Shown: positions 52,093-61,138 of the stretch, piece by piece | How positions within the stretch are numbered: position 1 is the first letter of the stretch | Layout: each line of letters starts with the position of its first letter | Assembly: GCA_910584085.1 (NCBI GenBank) | Contig: CAJTZY010000003.1 | Span: 11,040-75,039, forward strand | Length of the DNA: 64,000 nt | DNA from: an uncultured Bacilli bacterium | GTDB taxonomy: Bacteria; Bacillota_I; Bacilli_A; RF39; UBA660 | Direction: 5' to 3' | Notes under the pieces: generated by a model | Database searches by the model: none | Told to the model about the DNA's origin: nothing | The model's input: only the letters and a program-made list of their open reading frames with translations | Made by a program: the position numbers and the translations under genes

Positions 52093-53027
52093 ATGATAGA
52101 TATTAATGTTGTTAAAGATAATGTAAGTATACTTTCAAAAAGATTAGATAGCTTGAATATTGATAGTATTTTTATAGAACAAGATGGTAAAATGGATAAA
52201 ATTTTTTATAACGAAGAACAATTACATGAGTTAAGAAGCTGTGCAAAACTATTAGTGTCTATGGCAATAGGAATAGCAATAGAAGATAAAATGTTAGTTG
52301 ATGGGATTCCTTTATCGTTAGATACTAAAATATATCCTTCAATAAAAAAATTGGTAGATATAAAAGACCAAAATAATTTACTAAAAGTTCAAAAATGGAC
52401 AGTCAAAAATTTACTAACACATACTACAGGCTATGAAAGTCAAATGATGTCAGAAAGATACATTAAAGATGTTGATAAAAATGAATTGTTAAATTATGCT
52501 TTAAACTATGATATTCCATTTGAGGTAGGAACAAGATTTGCTTATAACAATGTAGAACCTTTTGTTTTATCAGTATTTTTTCAAGAAACATTTGGAGTTA
52601 ATTTAAAAGATTATATAAATGAAAAGATATTTAAAAATTGAACATTAAAGAATTTGAATGGGATAATTATGGGAAGTATTGTCCAGCATCTACAGGCTTG
52701 TATTTAAAACATTCTGATTTTCATAAAATAGGCAAACTTTTATTGAATAATGGAAAATACGACGGAGAACAAATCATTCCAGAAAATTGGATAAGAGAAA
52801 TGTCATCAATGCAATTAGAAACTCCTTCTATATATAAACCAGAAAGAGTTTTACCTAAAATTGGAATAGGATATTATACTTTCATTTCAAGAGATGGTTA
52901 TTTTTTTAGAGATGGATCTAATGGGCAATACATTATTGTAAACAAAGGGAGAAATTTGTTAATAACTATAATGTCAATAGAAAATGATATGAAGAATGTT
53001 ACAGAAATTTTCAGAAATATTATTTAA
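52093..53027 (+). pseudogene. Serine beta-lactamase-like hydrolase split by a single-base frameshift
   Basis: The first frame (183 codons) contains LRSCAKLLVSMAIG, whose SCAK is the SxxK nucleophile motif, LLTHTTGYESQ, and FAYNNVEPFVLSVF with the YxN motif. It stops after DYINEKIFKN. The next frame resumes at once with LNIKEFEWDNYGKYCPASTGLYLKHSDFHKIG and runs 129 codons. Family members usually read through this point (IFKPLGI..EW). Adding one A to the five-A run at about 52632-52638 restores one protein of about 310 residues. No signal peptide, so a cytoplasmic esterase-like enzyme rather than a secreted lactamase. Could be a real mutation or a sequencing error. Confidence 0.82.
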
Positions 53028-53191
53028 AGGGAATTATTATGACCACAGAAAAGTAAGTAAGAGAATTAATAGACTGTTAAAGAAGGAGATTATTCTAGTC
53101 AATATAAAAATGAATCAATTAAAGGCTTAATTTTCACACAAGTGTGAGTATTTTCTTAATCAAAAGTATTGTCAAGTTTAATTATATCAAA

Positions 53192-53217
53192 CTGATAACG
53201 TGTAGGTCCGACACCCG
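53192..53217 (+). repeat. Degenerate inverted copy of tRNA-Gly sequence
   Basis: CTGATAACGTG, then GGTCCGA, then CACCCG occur in the same order as in the 3' half of the neighbouring tRNA-Gly, but on the opposite strand and with small gaps. It could be a recombination or integration scar. Confidence 0.6.
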
Positions 53218-53230
53218 TGAAATGCAAAAA

Positions 53231-53250
53231 AAAACGTGAATTCACGTTTT
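53231..53250 (-). terminator. Terminator of tRNA-Gly
   Basis: AAAACGTGAATTCACGTTTT, a perfect palindrome, followed on the minus strand by a long T run. Confidence 0.8.
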
Positions 53251-53259
53251 ATTTTTAAA

Positions 53260-53333
53260 TGGAGCGGGTGATGGGAATCGGACCCACGTTATCAGCTTGG
53301 AAGGCTGGAGTTCTACCATTGAACTACACCCGC
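53260..53333 (-). tRNA. tRNA-Gly(UCC)
   Basis: Minus strand, 74 nt. Acceptor GCGGGTG / CACCCGC, D-arm GTTCAATGGTAGAAC, anticodon TCC at 53299-53301 in loop CTTCCAA, T-loop TTCCCAT-type, discriminator T and encoded CCA. It reads GGA/GGG codons. The next 255 bases up to addB are AT-rich and show only the addB promoter (TATAAT near 53571). Confidence 0.96.
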
Positions 53334-53589
53334 ATTTCGTAGACAATTAACATTATACTATTAACAGTTCACTAAGTCAATACTTTTTTTGAAAAAAATG
53401 GTAGAAACTCCAGTCTTACATAAAAATATAAACTTATAAAAAATGTAATTATATAAATATTATATGCAATAAACACTATTAAATTCACTATAAATCATAA
53501 AAAAGATAATTATTACAAATAATTAAACTATTAACTAAATTTCCTTTTTTTAAAACTCAAAATATTGTATAATATAAAGAGGTGGTAGT

Positions 53590-55902
53590 ATGCTAGAGGA
53601 TATAAAAGATGATTCTATAGTAATATGTAATAATGAATATAAAAATCAAATATTAAAAGAATTAAGAAAACTTATTAATATTAAATTTATTAGTATGGAT
53701 GAATTCATTAAATCATATTATTTTGATTATGATGAAAAAACAATCCTATACTTAATAAAAAAATATAACATTAAATATGAAATCGCACTTGAATACCTAA
53801 AAAATATTTATTATGTAGAAGATATACACTTTAATGATGAAAAATTAGACTTTCTAGTTCATTTAAAACAAGAGTTGATACAAAATAATTTACTTATATT
53901 TAATAATAGATTTAAAAAGTATATAAAAGATAAAAATATTATAGTGTATAATTATTCACTAACTAAATTTGAAAAACATTTACTTAAAGATATACCCGTA
54001 ACTATAATAAATAGTGAGAGTAAAAATTATACACCAAGCATATACGAATTTAATAGTATAGAAGAAGAAATAGAATTTGTTGCTAAAAAAATATCTAGTC
54101 TTATAAATAATGGAGTAGAAATAAATAAAATAAAATTAACTAATATAAGTAATGATTATATAAATATGATAAATAAAATATTTGATTTCTATAATTTAAA
54201 AATAAATAAATTTAATCAAATACCCATTATATCAAGTTTGATAGGAAGTATATTTTATAAAAACTTAGATAAAGGTATAGAAGAAGCAATTAAATCAATA
54301 GATGATTATAATACAACAATCACATATAATAAAATAATTAATATATGTAATAAATATATTTGGTGTACTGACATTAATGATTTAAAGATATTAATAGAAC
54401 ATGAATTAAAACATACATATATTGAAAATACACTTTATACTAATATGATAGAAGTAGTTGATTATAAGACATATTTATTTGATGATGAATATGTGTTTAT
54501 GTTAGGTTTTAATCAAGGTATAATACCAAAAATATTTAAAGATGAAGATTATATTAGTGATTCTATAAAGCCAAGTTATTTAGATAATACAATAGAAAAA
54601 AATAAAAAAGAAAAAAATGATACAATTAATTCAATTAAGAATATAAAAAATTTAATTATAACTTATAAAAAACAAACTTCATTTAATACATTCTATCCAT
54701 CTAGTTTAATAGATGAATTAAATGTAGAGGTAAAAAAAGAAAAACTAGATTATTTAACAAGTTATAGTGAGATTAGTGATAAAATTATGTTAGCGGAACA
54801 AATAGACGATTTAATTAAATTTGGAAAAACTAGTGATAATTTAAATTTACTTATGTCGAACTATGATATTCCATATAATACATATTCACATGCATTTACT
54901 GGATTAAATAAAGAAAAATTGCAAAATTATATTGGTAGTTTAGAAAACTTTAACTTATCATACACACTTATGGATAATTATAATAGATGTTCATTTAGAT
55001 TTTATGTAGATAAAATATTAGGACTTAAAAGTAATATAGACTCTTTTAGTACAATCCTTGGGAATCTATATCACACCGTACTTGAAAAATTATCAAAAGG
55101 TAATATAGATATAAATTATGAAGTTTATAAGTATATAAGTGATAATGATATAACACTTACAAATTCAAATAAATTCTTTGTAGATAGGACTATAAAAAAT
55201 ATAGAGTACTTAATAAAAGTATTAGAAAAACAAAAAAGTTTTTGTAAACTAAATAAAGTAGAAACAGAAAAATATGTAAATATTCCTATAAGAGATAATA
55301 TTAATTTTGTTGGATATATTGATAAAATAGTTTATGATATATTTAATGATATTACGATTGCAGCTATAATAGATTATAAAACATATGTTAAAAAGCCAAG
55401 TTTAAAATATATAGATAGTGGGATAGGACTCCAACTTCCAACCTATATGTATCTATCTAAAAATAGTTATAAAAATATTAGATTTGCAGGTTTTTATTTA
55501 CAAAATATAACACTAGATAATAAATCAGATGATGAGAAGGAAAAAAGTTTAAAACTTATAGGATTTACTAATACGGATAAAGATATATTAAAATATTTTG
55601 ATAGTAATTATATGGAAAGTAGTGTCATAGATGGAATAAAAATAAATAAAGATGGCAATTTTAGTTCAAATAGTTTGAAACGCATGTTAAATGACAAAGA
55701 TATAGATGAAATTATTGATTTAACAAAAGATAAAATAAAAGAAACTATTGATAATATTTTGATTTCTAAATTTGATATTAATCCCAAATATGATAATGAA
55801 AATATTGGATGTGAATTTTGTAAGTTTAAAGATTTATGTTTTATGAAAGAATACGATTTTGTAAATATTAAATCTAACAATAAATTTGATGAAACAGAGT
55901 AA
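53590..55902 (+). CDS. addB: AddB-like subunit of the AddAB helicase-nuclease
   Basis: 770 residues, shorter than Bacillus AddB (about 1160). The C-terminal nuclease domain has IIDYKTYVKK and GLQLPTYMYL, and the four cysteines of the Fe-S staple: RCSFRFYVDKIL and later CEFCKFKDLC (C...CX2CX5C). The N-terminal helicase-like part is reduced: no Walker A is seen at the start, where AddB normally has GxxGxGKT. With AddA it processes double-strand ends for recombination. Start ATG after GAGGTGG; addA follows in 25 bases. Confidence 0.87.
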   Translation: MLEDIKDDSIVICNNEYKNQILKELRKLINIKFISMDEFIKSYYFDYDEKTILYLIKKYNIKYEIALEYLKNIYYVEDIHFNDEKLDFLVHLKQELIQNNLLIFNNRFKKYIKDKNIIVYNYSLTKFEKHLLKDIPVTIINSESKNYTPSIYEFNSIEEEIEFVAKKISSLINNGVEINKIKLTNISNDYINMINKIFDFYNLKINKFNQIPIISSLIGSIFYKNLDKGIEEAIKSIDDYNTTITYNKIINICNKYIWCTDINDLKILIEHELKHTYIENTLYTNMIEVVDYKTYLFDDEYVFMLGFNQGIIPKIFKDEDYISDSIKPSYLDNTIEKNKKEKNDTINSIKNIKNLIITYKKQTSFNTFYPSSLIDELNVEVKKEKLDYLTSYSEISDKIMLAEQIDDLIKFGKTSDNLNLLMSNYDIPYNTYSHAFTGLNKEKLQNYIGSLENFNLSYTLMDNYNRCSFRFYVDKILGLKSNIDSFSTILGNLYHTVLEKLSKGNIDINYEVYKYISDNDITLTNSNKFFVDRTIKNIEYLIKVLEKQKSFCKLNKVETEKYVNIPIRDNINFVGYIDKIVYDIFNDITIAAIIDYKTYVKKPSLKYIDSGIGLQLPTYMYLSKNSYKNIRFAGFYLQNITLDNKSDDEKEKSLKLIGFTNTDKDILKYFDSNYMESSVIDGIKINKDGNFSSNSLKRMLNDKDIDEIIDLTKDKIKETIDNILISKFDINPKYDNENIGCEFCKFKDLCFMKEYDFVNIKSNNKFDETE

Positions 55903-55927
55903 TACTTAAATATAAAGAGGTAATAAT

Positions 55928-58900
55928 ATGAGCAAATGGACACAAGATCAAGAAGAAGCAATAACACGAACAGGGACTAATATAATAGTTTCAGCGGGAG
56001 CAGGTAGCGGGAAAACCGCAGTACTTACTGAACGTACTATTAGAAAATTATTAAATGGTGGAAGTATAAATAGACTTTTAATACTTACATTTACAAATGC
56101 AGCAGCAAATGAAATGAAAAATAGAATTAGAAATGCCATAAAAGAAGCAGGATTAAAAGAAGAGTTAGACTATATTGACTCTGCATATATTACAACATTT
56201 GATTCTTTTGCTTTATCTATAGTTAAGCGATATCACTCATTATTAAAATTATCCCCAAATATTTCTATTATGGATTCTTCAATAGAGGTACTTAAAACAA
56301 ATGAAATAGTAGATGAAATATTCGAAAATAAATATGGAAATTCAGATTTTGATAAATTAATAAATGATTTTTGTATTAAAAGTGATGATAATATAAAGGA
56401 AATTATAAAAAATATATCAAGTAAATTAGATTTAATACCAAATAAACTTGAATATTTAAATAGTTATACTGATGCACATTTTAACTCTGAATTTATAGAT
56501 AGTGAGATAGATAAATATTTAAAAAATCTAATTGATGTTAAACAATCAATCAATAATCCATATAAAGAATTACTCTCTAGAGTAGATGAAAAATATATTA
56601 ATACATTGAATTTAGAACCATTATTAGAATCCACAACTTATGATGAAATAAAAAATAATTTAAAAATAATTGGTTCCCCTAGAAAAAATAATAATTGCTA
56701 TGAAGATTTTAAAATATATAAAGATGAAATAACTGAAATTTTACAAACTTTAAAAGATTTAACAAGATTTGATAGTATTGATGAGATGAAAAATTCATTA
56801 CTATCAACAGTTCCATATATTAGGGCACTAATTTCTATTAAAATAGAATTTGATTCCAAATTTTTAGAATATAAAAAACAAAATGAATTATACACATTTT
56901 CAGATATTGCTCTAATGGCTATTAAAGTTATAAAAGAAAATCCAAAGATAAAAGATGAATTAACACAAAGTTTTGATGAAATAATGGTAGATGAATACCA
57001 AGATACAAGTGATATCCAAGAAGAATTTATTAATTTGATTTCAAATAACAATGTATATATGGTAGGGGATATAAAACAATCAATATATAGATTTAGACAT
57101 GCTAATCCATATATATTTAGAAATAAATATGATGAATATTCAAAACATAATGGTGGGATAAAAATAGACTTACTTAAAAATTTTAGATCAAGAAGTGAAG
57201 TACTTGATAACATTAATTTAATATTTAATCTTATCATGGATAACAACATAGGGGATGCTGAATATAAAAAATCACATCAAATGAATTTTGGAAATATAAA
57301 CTATATTACATCTTGTAAAACAAATCAAAATAATGACATGGAAATACTTACCTATGATAAAGAATCAGTAAATGAGTTTTCAAGTGATGAGGTGGAAGCA
57401 TTTACCTGTGCATATGATATAAAGAAAAAGGTAGACACCAAATATCAAGTAGTTGATAAAAAAACAAATGCTCTACGCGATGCAACATATAGTGATTTTG
57501 CAATAATTATGGATAGAGGTACAAGCTTTGATTTGTATAAAAAAATATTTGAATATGTAGGTGTGCCAATTGTACAAATAAAAAACGAAAAATTTACTAT
57601 TGGTGACGATATTATAGTACTTAAAAATTTAATAAATTTAATAGTTAAAATAAATTTAAATGTTTTTGATGATGAATTTAAATATTTATATACAAGTGTA
57701 TCTAGATCATACCTATTTAAAGTAAGTGATGAAGAAATTTTTGATATAGTAAAATCTAACAAATTTTATGATACAGAACTTTATAAAAAATGTAAAAATA
57801 TAAATATATCAGAAATATCTAATTTAGATTTAATAAATGCGATAACAAAAGAGTTTAATTTATATGAAAAATTAATTACTATAGGAAATATAAAGGAATC
57901 AATTATTAGATTAGATTATTTAAAAGATTTAAGTATAAATTTATCAAATATTGGATATACACCTGTTGATTTTGCACGTTATCTAAATGACATAACCGCG
58001 TCTAAAACAGGAGAATATTCACTTAATTCTGATAGTAGTGATAGTGTTAAAATATTAAATATCCATAAAAGTAAAGGATTAGAATACAGTATTTGTTATT
58101 TTACGGGATTAAGTAAAAAGGCTAATGATGAAGATAAAAAAGCTAAATTTATTGTAGATTCAAATTATAATATAATCACGCCTTACATAGATAATGGAAT
58201 AAAACAAACTATACTTAAAGATTTACTACTTTCTAAAGAAATACGAGATAATATAAGTGAAAAAATCAGATTATTTTATGTCGCACTTACTAGAGCACGT
58301 GAAAAAATTATAATAGTATGTCCATTAAATAAAGAAAAAAATAGCTATGATACTTTAGTGCCAGATAAGGTTAGACTTAACTTTAATAGAATATCCGATA
58401 TGCTTGAATCAATAATTCCAGTATTAACTCCATATATAAAAGATATAGATTTTAATGAAGTTAAATTAACAAGAGATTTTGAACTTATTAAAAATTATAA
58501 CTATAAAACTAAAATAAAAACAATTGATACTAAAATAAATAAAATTAGTAATAATATTAATTATGAAATTTTAAATGAATCTAAATTCTCTAAAATTACG
58601 AATAAACTTATAACAAAAGAAGAATATGATAATATGAAAGAAGGAACTAAACTACATTATATATTTGAAACTGAGAATTTTAAAAATACAAGTAATCCAT
58701 ATGTACTAAAATTTTTGAATCTAATAAATAAAAACTATATAAATCTTTATAAAGAATACGAATTTATTTATGAGGAAGATAATGATATAAAACATGGTAT
58801 TATAGATTTAATGTTAGAATATAGTGACCACATAGATATTATAGATTATAAAATGAAAAATATTAAAGATTGGAATTACTTAAAACAATTAAATGGATAT

Positions 58901-59011
58901 AAAAAGTATATTGAAACAATAGTCAATAAAAATGTAAATATTTATCTTTATTCTATATTAGATACCAAGCTAGAAAAATTAAATGTAGAATTAGAAAAAA
59001 TTAGTGTTTGA
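55928..59011 (+). CDS. addA: AddA ATP-dependent helicase/nuclease subunit
   Basis: 1027 residues. UvrD-type helicase motifs: Q motif WTQDQEEAI, Walker A SAGAGSGKTAVL (about 22-33), LTFTNAAANEMKNR, Walker B MVDEYQDTSDIQ, GDIKQSIYRFR, LNIHKSKGLEY and RLFYVALTRAREK. The C-terminal PD-(D/E)XK nuclease shows HGIIDLMLEY and IIDYKMKN. Functions with AddB in end resection, Chi recognition and recombination. Slightly shorter than the Bacillus enzyme. The promoter of the next gene overlaps its last codons. Confidence 0.95.
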   Translation: MSKWTQDQEEAITRTGTNIIVSAGAGSGKTAVLTERTIRKLLNGGSINRLLILTFTNAAANEMKNRIRNAIKEAGLKEELDYIDSAYITTFDSFALSIVKRYHSLLKLSPNISIMDSSIEVLKTNEIVDEIFENKYGNSDFDKLINDFCIKSDDNIKEIIKNISSKLDLIPNKLEYLNSYTDAHFNSEFIDSEIDKYLKNLIDVKQSINNPYKELLSRVDEKYINTLNLEPLLESTTYDEIKNNLKIIGSPRKNNNCYEDFKIYKDEITEILQTLKDLTRFDSIDEMKNSLLSTVPYIRALISIKIEFDSKFLEYKKQNELYTFSDIALMAIKVIKENPKIKDELTQSFDEIMVDEYQDTSDIQEEFINLISNNNVYMVGDIKQSIYRFRHANPYIFRNKYDEYSKHNGGIKIDLLKNFRSRSEVLDNINLIFNLIMDNNIGDAEYKKSHQMNFGNINYITSCKTNQNNDMEILTYDKESVNEFSSDEVEAFTCAYDIKKKVDTKYQVVDKKTNALRDATYSDFAIIMDRGTSFDLYKKIFEYVGVPIVQIKNEKFTIGDDIIVLKNLINLIVKINLNVFDDEFKYLYTSVSRSYLFKVSDEEIFDIVKSNKFYDTELYKKCKNINISEISNLDLINAITKEFNLYEKLITIGNIKESIIRLDYLKDLSINLSNIGYTPVDFARYLNDITASKTGEYSLNSDSSDSVKILNIHKSKGLEYSICYFTGLSKKANDEDKKAKFIVDSNYNIITPYIDNGIKQTILKDLLLSKEIRDNISEKIRLFYVALTRAREKIIIVCPLNKEKNSYDTLVPDKVRLNFNRISDMLESIIPVLTPYIKDIDFNEVKLTRDFELIKNYNYKTKIKTIDTKINKISNNINYEILNESKFSKITNKLITKEEYDNMKEGTKLHYIFETENFKNTSNPYVLKFLNLINKNYINLYKEYEFIYEEDNDIKHGIIDLMLEYSDHIDIIDYKMKNIKDWNYLKQLNGYKKYIETIVNKNVNIYLYSILDTKLEKLNVELEKISV

Positions 59012-59036
59012 CATTAATATTTCTATTTGATATAAT
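59008..59036 (+). promoter_or_regulatory. Strong promoter overlapping the end of addA
   Basis: TTGACA, exactly 17 bases, TATAAT; the -35 element includes the addA stop codon. Confidence 0.8.
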
Positions 59037-59058
59037 ACACGATTAAAGAAGGGATTTT

Positions 59059-60006
59059 ATGAATTTATTAGAGATTTTAAGAGAAGAAATTACTAAACTT
59101 AATATTACTGATAAATTAGAAGTTGCAAGATATATCTATATTAGAACTGGTGAACTTTTTGAATATGATCCACTTTGGAACTTTGGAACTTTTGAAGAAA
59201 AATTAGAAGTTAAAAATAAAAATATAGATATTAACAATGTTACAGATTTTGAAATAATTTGTTTTAGTTGGGCCAAAATGTATAATGAACTTTTACATAA
59301 ATTTGGAATAGTATCGAAAGTCGTATATACTGAAAAAAGTAGGTATGATGAAATTTCAAAACGTATCTATAAAACAATAAATCATGCTTATGTAGAGGTA
59401 TTTATAAATGGAAAAATATATAGAGCTGATATAACTGCTACATTTAATGACCTTATTTCAATTAAATTTGGATATGCTACCCGCTATAACTGTCAATCAG
59501 CAAGAAGATACAATGAAGGAGAGTATAAATACGATGGGATTATATATGATAATAGTCAAGAATTAAACTCGGAAAAATTAGTTAAAGATATGAGAGAAAT
59601 ATTAAATTCTATAAAAATCAATTCAAAAGTGACGCAAGAGGAATATATCTATCAGGTTTGTAAATTAATTGAACAAAAAATAGATTTTTCAAAAAAAGTG
59701 GGATTTGTTATTGGTAAAGTATATATAGATGCACTTTTAAATATATTTGTGCAGGTTGATTATGGATATGAAGTTATTAATTTTATTGATAAGAGTAAAG
59801 ATGTTTTTATATCCGTATATCAAATATCTCTAAAGGATACTACAAAATATTTTTCGTATGAAAGAACTAACCTAGGATTTTATAAATTTTTAGAAATTTC
59901 AAAAGAAAAAGTCAATTACTATAACAAAGAATATAGTAAAAAACAAATAGATAATAAAAAGTGCTCTAGAAAAGTTGCAGAAAAAATATTAAAGCGAGTA
60001 AATTAA
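59059..60006 (+). CDS. Transglutaminase-like cysteine protease-fold protein, paralogue 1
   Basis: 315 residues, cytoplasmic. VARYIYIRTGELFEYDPLWNFG leads to CFSWAKMYNELLHKFGI (Cys), NHAYVEVFINGKIYRADIT (His and Asp), the papain-like triad order. The C-terminal half (VGFVIGKVYIDALLNIF, KYFSYERTNLGFYKF) is shared with the next gene and of unknown fold. It could be a peptidase, or an immunity or host-interaction factor. It has its own strong promoter. Confidence 0.75.
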   Translation: MNLLEILREEITKLNITDKLEVARYIYIRTGELFEYDPLWNFGTFEEKLEVKNKNIDINNVTDFEIICFSWAKMYNELLHKFGIVSKVVYTEKSRYDEISKRIYKTINHAYVEVFINGKIYRADITATFNDLISIKFGYATRYNCQSARRYNEGEYKYDGIIYDNSQELNSEKLVKDMREILNSIKINSKVTQEEYIYQVCKLIEQKIDFSKKVGFVIGKVYIDALLNIFVQVDYGYEVINFIDKSKDVFISVYQISLKDTTKYFSYERTNLGFYKFLEISKEKVNYYNKEYSKKQIDNKKCSRKVAEKILKRVN

Positions 60007-60145
60007 ATGTCTATAAAAGTAGAATTATGTTAATAAAGGTAAAAATTTATTAACATTTTTAATATTTTTAAAAAATTTTCATAATATATATTTGACAGTT
60101 ATATTATTTTTTTGATATATTATTTATAGTAAAGAAGGTATGGTT

Positions 60146-61075
60146 ATGAATTTATTAGAAACTTTAAATAAAGAAGTAAATGAATTAAAAACTCCAAACA
60201 AACTTCAAATAGCTAGATATATTTATAGAAAGACAGGAAAACTCTTTGAATATGATCCAAATTGGTTTTTCAAAAAAGAAGAAAGAGAAGATTTAAAATC
60301 TAAACAAATAGATATTAAAAATGTTACAGATTATAATATAACTTGTTTTAGTTGGGCAAAAATGTATAGTGAACTTTTACGTGAATTTGGTATAGATTCA
60401 AGAGTTAAATATAAACAAGAAAGTTTTCGTGATGAAAAGACAGGTGCATACTTTGTAAATACCGTATCTGCAAATGTAGAAGTATTAATAGATGGACAGG
60501 TATATATTGCAGATTTAGACATCAATGATATGGCAGCAATTAAGTTTGGACTTAATACTCACAATAACTGTGAACCGCTAAAAGAAAGTAATAAAACAAA
60601 GAAGTATCCAACGGAAGAAGAAGCAAAAATAAATAGAATAAAAGAAATGTTAGATATTATAAAAGAAAAAGAACATTTAAATAATGAAGAATATATTTTT
60701 CAAGCATATAGGGCTATACAAAATAATGTTAATTTTACAAAGCCAAATGTTGGATTTACTGTAGGTAAAGCATATATTGACAAACTATTAGAATTTTTTG
60801 CACTCGTAGGTTATAAGTCTTATAATGTATGTTTTTATGATAACGAAAAACAAAAATATATGTCTGTATACATAGTACCACTTAATGGCGAAAATCATTT
60901 CTTCTCATATGAAAAACAGATAAGTGGTTTATACAAATTTGATGAAGTACCAAAGGAGAGAATAGACTTTTATTTTCAAAATTATAAATACAAATTATCA
61001 GAAACTTTAAAGCAAAAAGTTAATGCAAACGAAGAAAACACAATAGAAAATGTTGTTGAAACAAGAACAAAATAG
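60146..61075 (+). CDS. Transglutaminase-like protein, paralogue 2, probably catalytically dead
   Basis: 309 residues, similar along its whole length to the gene before it (IARYIYRKTGKLFEYDPNW; TCFSWAKMYSELLREFGI; VGFTVGKAYIDKLLEFFALVGY; FFSYEKQISGLYKFDEV). The Cys is kept, but the His segment NHAYVEV has become SANVEVLIDG, so the catalytic His is missing. Own promoter TTGACA...TATATT near 60092. The second in-frame ATG is preferred, since AAGG abuts the first. Role unknown; perhaps a regulator of paralogue 1. Confidence 0.72.
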   Translation: MNLLETLNKEVNELKTPNKLQIARYIYRKTGKLFEYDPNWFFKKEEREDLKSKQIDIKNVTDYNITCFSWAKMYSELLREFGIDSRVKYKQESFRDEKTGAYFVNTVSANVEVLIDGQVYIADLDINDMAAIKFGLNTHNNCEPLKESNKTKKYPTEEEAKINRIKEMLDIIKEKEHLNNEEYIFQAYRAIQNNVNFTKPNVGFTVGKAYIDKLLEFFALVGYKSYNVCFYDNEKQKYMSVYIVPLNGENHFFSYEKQISGLYKFDEVPKERIDFYFQNYKYKLSETLKQKVNANEENTIENVVETRTK

Positions 61076-61084
61076 AAATTAAGT

Positions 61085-61112
61085 AAAACATATTAGAAAT
61101 AATATGTTTTTG
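61085..61112 (+). terminator. Terminator before polA
   Basis: AAAACATATT / AATATGTTTT stem followed by TGTG; the polA -10 element TATAAT (61118-61123) comes directly after. Confidence 0.75.
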
Positions 61113-61138
61113 TGTGTTATAATGTTATTGGTGATGTT

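Larger units (their letters stand above)
53028..53259. other. Gene-poor spacer with a coding scrap
   Basis: No intact gene. Near 53083-53140 one frame reads KEGDYSSQYKNESIKGLIFT, which looks like coding text without a start, upstream frames being broken by stops. It is probably a decayed gene. A CACAC/GTGTG hairpin and the inverted tRNA-like fragment follow. Confidence 0.4.

Noticed and set aside
52093..53027. Two separate small hydrolase genes
   Set aside because: The two frames join exactly into one family-length protein when one A is added, and the second has no start codon or binding site of its own.
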